A stretch of 64,000 bases of DNA, taken from the NCBI GenBank assembly GCA_003216835.1, contig QCIF01000008.1:1-64000 (forward strand), read 5' to 3'. Of the stretch, positions 58,131 to 64,000 are shown one piece after another. The notes beneath the pieces were generated by a model, which searched no databases, was not told where the DNA came from, and saw nothing but the letters and a program-made list of their open reading frames with translations. Numbering within the stretch: the first letter of the stretch is position 1; every line of letters begins with the position of its first letter. This DNA comes from Prochlorococcus sp. AG-402-K10 (GTDB taxonomy: Bacteria > Cyanobacteriota > Cyanobacteriia > PCC-6307 > Cyanobiaceae). The translations under genes were made by a program, and so were the position numbers.

Positions 58131-59177
58131 TTATAAAATATTATTTATTAATCCTAATATTGATTTATCATATTTAAGATCTGTTAAGTCTATATTTTTA
58201 ATATTTTCCTTACCTATTTTTTCATATTCATAGCATTTATCATAATATTCAAGGACTGTTTTACAGACTACATCCCATTTTCTTTCCCTTATTGATTTAA
58301 CAGCAATTTTTGTTCTTTGTGGACCAAGTCTTTTCTTAATCCTTAATATAGATTCCTCCAGCTCATTTTGTTTAAAAATACTATATGTACTAATTAATTC
58401 ATCTATTCTATTTGATTCACTTCTTATAATTTCAATTCTTTTAGAACTTTTCATCTGATTAAATAATTCATGGGGTACTTTACATTTGCCTATATTGGCA
58501 CTTTCAGCTTCTAAAAATATGGGTTCATCTTTTTTAAAAGAGATTAATTTTTCTGCAATCATATTTTCAAAATGTTCATTAGTTGGTTGTTCTTTCATTC
58601 CTAATCCTCCGAATGTACTTCCTCTGTGGGAAGCTAATCCCTCAAGATCAACAGTTTGATATTCATTTTTTTCTAGTAATTTTAATAATTTTGTTTTACC
58701 AGAACCTGTTTTTCCACCAATAACAATAAGATTGTACTTATTAGAAAAACTCTCAATTATCCATCTCCTATAGTTTTTATAACCTCCCCTAAGTAAAATT
58801 ATGTTGTATTTAAATTTTTCCAATAACCAACCTATACTTAATGATCTCATCCCTCCTCTAGCGCAGTAGACCCTTATATGAGAGTTTTCTAATTTATTTT
58901 GATGAATAGAAAATTTATAGTTTTCAATATACTCAAAAATACTATTTAAAATCGTTTCAATTTTTCTTTCTACAAAAACCAAACCTTGTCTTACGGCTAG
59001 TTCCCTACCATTCTTCTTATAAACTTTTCCAACTATTGCTCTCTCCTCATTATCAAATAATGGAATATTAATAGAATTAGGCATATGTCCTTTATAATAT
59101 TCACTAGGGCTCCTAACATCTATAAGTGGTCCATTAAAACTTCTAAATTTCTTTAGTTCTTCCCTTTTGATATGCAT
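58131..59177 (-). CDS. mnmH: tRNA 2-selenouridine/geranyl-2-thiouridine synthase (MnmH/SelU)
   Basis: 348 residues from the ATG at 59177; an upstream in-frame start at 59231 would overlap the divergent gene. The rhodanese domain has DVRSPSEYYKGHMPNSINIP and catalytic Cys in RVYCARGGMRSLSIG; the second domain has a P-loop VIGGKTGSGKTKLLKLL. This enzyme geranylates and selenates wobble 2-thiouridine in some tRNAs. The selenophosphate synthetase SelD is not in the window; whether this organism uses selenium is not shown, so geranylation or another modification may be the actual job. Confidence 0.9.
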   Translation of the reverse strand: MHIKREELKKFRSFNGPLIDVRSPSEYYKGHMPNSINIPLFDNEERAIVGKVYKKNGRELAVRQGLVFVERKIETILNSIFEYIENYKFSIHQNKLENSHIRVYCARGGMRSLSIGWLLEKFKYNIILLRGGYKNYRRWIIESFSNKYNLIVIGGKTGSGKTKLLKLLEKNEYQTVDLEGLASHRGSTFGGLGMKEQPTNEHFENMIAEKLISFKKDEPIFLEAESANIGKCKVPHELFNQMKSSKRIEIIRSESNRIDELISTYSIFKQNELEESILRIKKRLGPQRTKIAVKSIRERKWDVVCKTVLEYYDKCYEYEKIGKENIKNIDLTDLKYDKSILGLINNIL

Positions 59178-59213
59178 GGATAGTTTTTTACTTTTTAGAT
59201 CAATTAATTTGAA

Positions 59214-59933
59214 ATGACTAACAAATCTCAAGATAACTATAGTAATGCTACCTTAGATCTAGTTAATAAATTCGTAGCTGCTAATCAAAGAAAGAGAATA
59301 AATTTATTAAATGAGATAGAAACTCAAGCACTTGGAATATTTAACATAGGTGAGGTCTTATTTGATAAATTCGATAAGGATGGAGATGATTGGCCTGCTG
59401 GTTGGATATTGCAGGTTTTAAAAAAACATCAACCTCATTTTTTTGATAAGTCATCATTTAATAATTGGTTTAATACTTATTCTGATGCCAATATTAACTA
59501 TGATGAATTGCAATTATTTTTATTGGAACAAAAATTTGAAGAAGCAGATAGATTAACAAGTTCATACTTAAGAAAGTTAGCCGGAAAACTTGCCGAAAAA
59601 CGCGGTTATGTTTTTTATAGTGAGGTAAATAATATGTCAGCAAATGATCTTCAAACAATTGATAGACTCTGGAATATTTATTCTAACGGTAGATTCGGTT
59701 TCTCAAACCAAGCAAAAATTTTAAAATCAGTAGGTTTAAAGTATGAATCTTTATGGCCTAAAATTGGATGGAAAAAAGATGGTTTGTGGACAAGATACCC
59801 TAATTCATTTTGTTGGTCATTAAAAGCTCCTGACGGACATATGCCTTTAATAAATCAATTAAGAGGTGTTAGGTTAATGGATTCAATATTAAGACATCCT
59901 GCTATAGCAAAAAGACATAACAACATTCTTTGA
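59214..59933 (+). CDS. GUN4-like tetrapyrrole-binding regulator of Mg-chelatase
   Basis: 239 residues. An N-terminal helical domain (about residues 1-85) is followed by the GUN4 core: LFLLEQKFEEADRLTSSYLRKL, then NMSANDLQTIDRLWNIYSNGRFGFSNQAKI, and VGLKYESLWPKIGWKKDGLW. The W-N/V-x-Y-S-N-G-R-F-G-F segment is diagnostic. GUN4 binds Mg-protoporphyrin and stimulates ChlH/Mg chelatase in chlorophyll synthesis. Starts 36 bases from mnmH, divergent. Cyanobacteria often carry several GUN4 homologues; this may not be the one acting on the chelatase. Confidence 0.85.
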   Translation: MTNKSQDNYSNATLDLVNKFVAANQRKRINLLNEIETQALGIFNIGEVLFDKFDKDGDDWPAGWILQVLKKHQPHFFDKSSFNNWFNTYSDANINYDELQLFLLEQKFEEADRLTSSYLRKLAGKLAEKRGYVFYSEVNNMSANDLQTIDRLWNIYSNGRFGFSNQAKILKSVGLKYESLWPKIGWKKDGLWTRYPNSFCWSLKAPDGHMPLINQLRGVRLMDSILRHPAIAKRHNNIL

Positions 59934-59982
59934 TCATGGGCTTATTCATAAGTTAAAATAAAATTAGTATAAAAATATTAAT

Positions 59983-60417
59983 ATGTCCTTTCTTCAGGGC
60001 AGGAATATTTTAAATAAATTTTTTAATAGACCTAGAATTAACTGGTCAATTTTTGAATTAGAATCATCATTACAATTAAATGAATTTGTTGAATTATTAT
60101 TAGAGCCAATAAAGAAATCTCGTTCCAGCTATCTCATTAAACTTGGTTTACATGAAGCTCTTGTTAATGCAGTTAAACATGGAAATAATTTAGATCCAAA
60201 TAAAAATGTTAGAGTTAGAAGAATAATTACTCCTAATTGGTGTGTTTGGCAGATTCAAGATCAAGGTAATGGATTAGAAATAAAAAATAGGAATTGTAAT
60301 TTACCAAAAAAAACAAGCAGTGTCTGTGGGCGTGGTCTTTATATTATAAGTGAATGTTTTGATGACATCAGATGGAGTAATAAAGGGAACCGCCTTCAGT
60401 TGGCATTAAAAAGATGA
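59983..60417 (+). CDS. Anti-sigma-factor-type serine kinase/ATPase (HATPase_c_2, RsbW-like)
   Basis: 144 residues, GHKL ATPase fold. The N box LHEALVNAVKHGNN (about 58-71), G1 box DQGNGLE (93-99) and G2-type SVCGRGLYIISECFDDI are visible. In RsbW-type proteins this domain phosphorylates a STAS antagonist at its Ser, here plausibly the protein encoded at 35570. Its C-terminus overlaps by 12 bases the convergent gene. The partner sigma factor is not identifiable. Confidence 0.85.
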   Translation: MSFLQGRNILNKFFNRPRINWSIFELESSLQLNEFVELLLEPIKKSRSSYLIKLGLHEALVNAVKHGNNLDPNKNVRVRRIITPNWCVWQIQDQGNGLEIKNRNCNLPKKTSSVCGRGLYIISECFDDIRWSNKGNRLQLALKR

Positions 60418-60660
60418 ATTTTTGCTAGGACATGGCTTGTCTAAATTAATTTCCTTCAACCATTTAATACTTTCTTCCATATAGTCAATAGCATATTTTT
60501 CATTATTGGAAATAATTAATTGGCATAATCCTGCTGACATAAGTTCTGCAGATCTTTTGTATTTATTCCCTTTAAGTTTGTGCCAATTATTATGATCAAT
60601 TCTTAATTTATCATTTAATTTTTGTGCAAGTTCAATAATATCATTTTCCCAATAATTCAT
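60406..60660 (-). CDS. Small helical protein, unknown
   Basis: 84 residues, helical and charged: MNYWENDIIELAQKLNDKLR, IDHNNWHKLKGNKYKRSAEL, MSAGLCQLIISNNEKYAIDY, MEESIKWLKEINLDKPCPSK. The Trp-x-x-Leu motif and two Cys do not define a known domain. Located 20 bases downstream of the methyltransferase gene, same strand. Confidence 0.6.
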   Translation of the reverse strand: MNYWENDIIELAQKLNDKLRIDHNNWHKLKGNKYKRSAELMSAGLCQLIISNNEKYAIDYMEESIKWLKEINLDKPCPSKNSSF

Positions 60661-60680
60661 AGTGTCCCTTTTTTCTTTCT

Positions 60681-61736
60681 TTATTTTAAGGCAGACCAGA
60701 TTTTAGTCATAAAAAATGAATATGATTTAATGTTGTTAAAACCTACTTCTTTAATTTTGCTATTAATATCATCTTTAATGTAATCACAATAAAATGGTTC
60801 ATGAAATGTTTTATAGAAATTCTCCATAATTTGAAGAAAATCAGGTGAATCATTAATTTGTATAGAATCCGCTATGACTAATATCCCCTTTGGTTCAAGT
60901 ACTCTAAAGAATTCTTTTAAAACTTTTTCCCTTATAGTTCTTGGTAATTCATGAAATAAATATACACATGTAATACCTTGAACACTATTATTCTCAAAAG
61001 GTAATTCTTCAGCATTACCCTTTATCAATTCTATAAGTTCCCCATCTAAATCTGATAAATATCTACTTGCTTCCTTTAAATATGATCCAGATAAATCTAT
61101 ACCTTTAATTTCTTCCTTTGGAAAAGCCCCTCTTAGTTGTTTAAGTGTTCTTCCTGATCCAGTCGCAACATCAATTATTTTTATTGAACTTTTTTTTCTA
61201 TCATCAAAATTCATCAAGCCTTCTTTGAGGGGCTTTATTATTCTTCTTCTCATTGCATCTGCACTTCCATTAAAAAGTATCTCCACTTGTAAATCATATA
61301 TACTTGCAGAAAAATCAGATAAATATCCGTCTGTTTGATGATGGAAGTTTCTTAAGTAATATTTTGGATAATTTTCTTTGTCAACAGATTTGGGGATGTC
61401 ATCAAATTTTCCCTTTCTACGCCTATTCCATATGTTCGGCATGTCTAGCCATATTTTAGGGTACTGGGTTAAATATCTAAGCCATGGCTCATCAAATAAT
61501 AATTTAAGAGGATATATATTATTTTCTGCATCACTCCAATCTTCTTCTCTTAAAAGATCCATAGAATTTTGTATTTTTATTATTAGATTTTTATCTAAAT
61601 TAAAATTTGAAAGTTCATCATCAGGAACTATAAAGTTCATTATTCTGGAACTTATTTCTTTATGTGCAAGTCCTGCAATGCTTTTACCTTGCTGTAATGT
61701 TTTATATGCAATTTTTGAAAAATGTTCTCTTTCCAT
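60681..61736 (-). CDS. Class I SAM-dependent methyltransferase (UbiE/Menaquinone-type)
   Basis: 351 residues. The N-terminal 160 residues are a helical domain (QTDGYLSDFSASIYDLQVEI) not seen in UbiE itself; the C-terminal Rossmann methyltransferase has motif I IKIIDVATGSGRTLKQLRG, EIKGIDLSGSYLKEA, QGITCVYLFHELPRTIREK and LVIADSIQINDSPD. The pattern is common in plant/cyanobacterial methyltransferases of unknown substrate. Situated just downstream of glnA, but separated from it by a strong terminator. Confidence 0.85.
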   Translation of the reverse strand: MEREHFSKIAYKTLQQGKSIAGLAHKEISSRIMNFIVPDDELSNFNLDKNLIIKIQNSMDLLREEDWSDAENNIYPLKLLFDEPWLRYLTQYPKIWLDMPNIWNRRRKGKFDDIPKSVDKENYPKYYLRNFHHQTDGYLSDFSASIYDLQVEILFNGSADAMRRRIIKPLKEGLMNFDDRKKSSIKIIDVATGSGRTLKQLRGAFPKEEIKGIDLSGSYLKEASRYLSDLDGELIELIKGNAEELPFENNSVQGITCVYLFHELPRTIREKVLKEFFRVLEPKGILVIADSIQINDSPDFLQIMENFYKTFHEPFYCDYIKDDINSKIKEVGFNNIKSYSFFMTKIWSALK

Positions 61737-61764
61737 TTTATTTATTATCTATATATATTCCAAC

Positions 61765-61813
61765 AAAAAAAAAATCAATTTGAGAATTTTTTGTGATATT
61801 TCTCAAATTGATT
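61765..61813 (-). terminator. Rho-independent terminator of glnA
   Basis: A perfect 14-base-pair stem (61773-61786 with 61800-61813) surrounds a 13-base loop, followed on the minus strand by a ten-base U-run (61774-61765). It begins 28 bases after the glnA stop. It isolates glnA from the methyltransferase gene downstream. Confidence 0.9.
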
Positions 61814-61840
61814 AATTTAATATTTAGTTTCTCTTTTTAC

Positions 61841-63262
61841 TTAAGCGTCATAGTACATAAAGAATTCATGAGGATGAGGCCTTTGTCTTAATTGCTGGAC
61901 TTCTTCATATTTAATGTCTATGAAATTATCAATAAAATCTTCAGTAAATACGCCACCGGCTAATAAATAATCTTTATCAGTTTTAAGTGCATTAAGTGCA
62001 TCGTTAAGTGATGATGGAACTGTATCAATTTTAGAAAGTTCTTCTGCAGGTAATTCAAATAAATCTACATCAACACCATCTCCTGGATCAATTTGATTTT
62101 TAATTCCATCAATACCAGCAAGCATCATTACGGAGAAAGCTAAATATGGATTAGCAAGTGCATCTCCTGATCTAAACTCTAATCTTTTAGCTTTTGGACT
62201 TGGACCTGTTAATGGTATTCTCACTGCAGCGGATCTATTGCCCTCAGAATAAACTAAATTAACTGGAGCCTCAAATCCTGGTACCAATCTTTTATAACTA
62301 TTTGTTGTGGGATTAGTAAATGCTAGGAATGAAGGCGCATGTTTAAGTATTCCTCCTATGTACCATCTTGCAGTTTGAGATAAGTTTGCATAAGCACCTT
62401 CACCATAAAACAGTGGTTGACCACTTTTCCATAAACTTTGGTGAACATGCATTCCTGTACCATTATCGTTAAAAACGGGTTTAGGCATAAAGGTTGCAGT
62501 CTTTCCATATTTCTTTGCTACGTTTCTAACGACATATTTATATGTCATAACATTATCAGCTGAATTTATTAAAGAATCGAATTTCATTCCAAGTTCATGC
62601 TGACCGGCTCCTGCAACTTCATGGTGATGTTTTTCTGTGGGTATACCTAATTCACCCATAAGTAGAAGCATTTCTGACCTTATATCTTGCGCAGTATCAT
62701 TTGGTGAAACTGGAAAGTAGCCTTCTTTATATTGGATTTTGTAACCCAAATTTCCACCTTCCTCTAGTCTTCCTGTATTCCATGGTGCCTCAATAGTATC
62801 TACACTATAAAAACAAGATCCTTCTTTTGAATCGTATCTGACATCATCAAATAGGAAGAATTCTGGTTCTGGACCAAAGAATGCTGTGTCTGCTATACCT
62901 GTAGACTCTAAGTATTTTAAAGCCTTTTGTGCTAGTGATCTTGGACATCTATCGTAAGGTTCTCCGCTTCTTGGCTCCTGAATGGAACAAATCATACTTA
63001 ATGTTTTGTGTTTATAAAAAGGATCAACCCAGGCTGTACTCGCATCTGGGACCATTGACATATCAGAAGCATTAATTGCCTTCCAACCTCTAATTGAAGA
63101 TCCATCAAATGCAAGCCCCTCGGTAAAAGAGTCTTCATCTATCATGTCGGAGGTTAATGTTAAATGTTGCCATTTCCCATGAATATCTGTGAATTTCAAA
63201 TCGATGAGTTCAATTCCTTCATCTTTAATTTGACTTAGAACATCTTGTGAAGATTTAGCCAT
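61841..63262 (-). CDS. glnA: Glutamine synthetase, type I
   Basis: Assimilates ammonium: glutamate + NH4+ + ATP gives glutamine, in the cytosol as a dodecamer. 473 residues, ATG start. Landmarks: [55 protein letters not shown] (glutamate and ATP site) and [12 protein letters not shown]. The segment [14 protein letters not shown] has Phe where enteric enzymes have the adenylylated Tyr (LYDLP), consistent with cyanobacterial enzymes not being adenylylated. Expression is expected to follow NtcA (box at 63312-63325). Confidence 0.98.
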   Translation of the reverse strand: MAKSSQDVLSQIKDEGIELIDLKFTDIHGKWQHLTLTSDMIDEDSFTEGLAFDGSSIRGWKAINASDMSMVPDASTAWVDPFYKHKTLSMICSIQEPRSGEPYDRCPRSLAQKALKYLESTGIADTAFFGPEPEFFLFDDVRYDSKEGSCFYSVDTIEAPWNTGRLEEGGNLGYKIQYKEGYFPVSPNDTAQDIRSEMLLLMGELGIPTEKHHHEVAGAGQHELGMKFDSLINSADNVMTYKYVVRNVAKKYGKTATFMPKPVFNDNGTGMHVHQSLWKSGQPLFYGEGAYANLSQTARWYIGGILKHAPSFLAFTNPTTNSYKRLVPGFEAPVNLVYSEGNRSAAVRIPLTGPSPKAKRLEFRSGDALANPYLAFSVMMLAGIDGIKNQIDPGDGVDVDLFELPAEELSKIDTVPSSLNDALNALKTDKDYLLAGGVFTEDFIDNFIDIKYEEVQQLRQRPHPHEFFMYYDA

Positions 63263-63283
63263 TGCTTTTTAATACCTTCTATG

Positions 63284-63325
63284 AAATTAATTAGTTAATG
63301 CTTCTTATTATGTATCAAACATTAC
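63284..63325 (-). promoter_or_regulatory. NtcA-activated promoter of glnA
   Basis: A perfect NtcA site GTA-N8-TAC (63312-63325) is followed on the minus strand, after exactly 22 bases, by TAATTT (63289-63284), matching the TAN3T -10 element. This is the canonical class II architecture of NtcA-activated cyanobacterial promoters; transcription would begin near 63277, 15 bases before the glnA start. The short leader leaves no room for a glnA-type riboswitch. Confidence 0.85.
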
Positions 63326-63477
63326 TTTTTTCAACACTTGATGTCATCTTTTAGTATTTCAAAGTAAATGTTTAAATATTATTGACCTAATTATTTAAAT
63401 TGAATTAATTTCGTTAAAGAAATATAGCTTATATGACTAAAATTAGTCTATTTTATAAAGTAATACACTAAAAGTCT

Positions 63478-64000
63478 TTGACAGAAGCAAAACTAATTTC
63501 AAGTTTAAATGAGGAGAATTTGTCTTATCTCTCAAAAACTTATGTTCCTTCAAGACTTCTACTAGGCCCAGGGCCCTCTAATGCCCATCCAGAAGTTTTA
63601 AAAGCTTTATCTCTTAATCCAATTGGTCATTTAGACGATGCATACATAAAATTAATGTCAGAAGTTCAACAACTTCTTAGGTATACATGGCAGTGTAATA
63701 ACCGACTTACACTCCCAATGAGTGGAACTGGTAGTGCAGCAATGGAAGCGTCTATTGCAAACTTTATAGAACAGGGTGAAAGGATTTTAGTAGCGAAAAA
63801 TGGATATTTTGGAGAACGTTTAGTTGATATGGCAACTAGATATAAAGCTGAAGTATCTGTTATCGAAAAAAATTGGGGTGAATCTTTTTCATATGAAGAA
63901 ATTAAATATGAAATAGAAACTAAAAAACCAGCTATCTTTGCAATAGTCCACGCAGAAACATCAACAGGAGTATTACAACCTCTAGATGGAATTGGTGAAA
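63478..64000 (+). CDS. Serine-pyruvate/alanine-glyoxylate aminotransferase family (3'-partial)
   Basis: N-terminal 174 residues of a PLP enzyme, TTG start at 63478, running off the window. LLGPGPSNAHPEVLKALSLN, PMSGTGSAAMEASIANFI and GERILVAKNGYFGERLVDMA are the fold type I motifs of this subfamily, and IVHAETSTGVLQPL matches the PLP-phosphate region. It may act on serine, alanine and glyoxylate in photorespiration; the catalytic Lys is beyond the edge. It is divergent from glnA; the 215-base gap holds the NtcA promoter and a possible second promoter for this gene. Confidence 0.85.
   Translation, partial: MTEAKLISSLNEENLSYLSKTYVPSRLLLGPGPSNAHPEVLKALSLNPIGHLDDAYIKLMSEVQQLLRYTWQCNNRLTLPMSGTGSAAMEASIANFIEQGERILVAKNGYFGERLVDMATRYKAEVSVIEKNWGESFSYEEIKYEIETKKPAIFAIVHAETSTGVLQPLDGIGE

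Noticed and set aside
63263..63477. Possible glutamine riboswitch (glnA motif or downstream-peptide motif) ahead of glnA
   Set aside because: The predicted glnA start site leaves a leader of about 15 bases, and I see none of the GC-rich conserved blocks of those motifs.
1..64000. CRISPR arrays, insertion sequences, prophage or integrase genes
   Set aside because: No regularly spaced direct repeats, transposase motifs or phage structural genes were found by eye; the HNH gene stands alone.

Overview
The window is very AT-rich, densely packed bacterial DNA with cyanobacterial hallmark genes: psb28, a PAM68-type photosystem II assembly factor, a GUN4-like chlorophyll regulator, and many short cyanobacteria-restricted proteins (DUF1816, DUF1830, DUF3082, DUF3288, DUF2862/PetP-like). 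Short intergenic gaps, a single intact dnaE, a glucosylglycerate cluster and an NtcA-type glnA promoter fit a streamlined marine picocyanobacterium. A high-light-adapted Prochlorococcus is the best guess, inferred from composition and gene content rather than from any database match. No prophage, insertion sequence, CRISPR array or rRNA operon is visible. One tRNA (Pro, anticodon GGG) is present.

Layout. 1-5,800: end of a coiled-coil protein, glutathione peroxidase, purT, small proteins and pepN. 5,800-19,060: an accessory-like stretch of mostly small or unrecognised genes, with a metallo-beta-lactamase-fold protein, a DCC thiol oxidoreductase, a GNAT, a peptidase E-like protein, an MTHFR-like/uridine-kinase-like pair, rpsU, an orphan HNH protein, a TauE-type permease and a probable small RNA near 18.3 kb. 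19,058-21,634: a three-gene ABC-2 exporter. 21,700-23,320: DUF2862 and several microproteins. 23,436-28,198: glucosylglycerate metabolism (gpgS divergent from a GH13 phosphorylase, a sugar-phosphoglycerate phosphatase and a glycerate kinase). 28,200-33,280: small proteins, uppP, tRNA-Pro, msrA and an ABC half-transporter. 33,316-42,804: a long same-strand run trpD-carA-STAS-mini-RNase III-rlmB-DUF1816-gatA-dnaE. 42,806-45,517 (minus): DMT permease, glycine-zipper protein, ruvA, rpsO, PAM68. 45,616-47,649: dnaG. 47,665-49,874 (minus): a LexA-type box, umuD, umuC and a zincin-like gene. 49,949-56,656: rlmH, rsmA, ispE, DUF3082, pdhB, secD and secF. 56,659-64,000: permease, psb28, mnmH, GUN4-like protein, an anti-sigma-type ATPase, a methyltransferase, glnA with NtcA box and terminator, and the start of a divergent aminotransferase.

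How they work together. The nitrogen-free compatible solute glucosylglycerate can apparently be made (GpgS plus phosphatase) and recovered (phosphorylase plus glycerate kinase) by one compact locus. The umuDC operon appears SOS-controlled and seems to carry a putative metallopeptidase along. A STAS protein and an RsbW-like ATPase could form a partner-switching pair.

The most unusual observations are two genes whose only well-placed starts are the near-cognate codons ATT and ATA, the zincin gene behind umuDC, the MTHFR-like/uridine-kinase-like pair, the structured RNA candidate near 18.3 kb, and a set of microproteins of about 31-57 residues that short-ORF cut-offs would drop.
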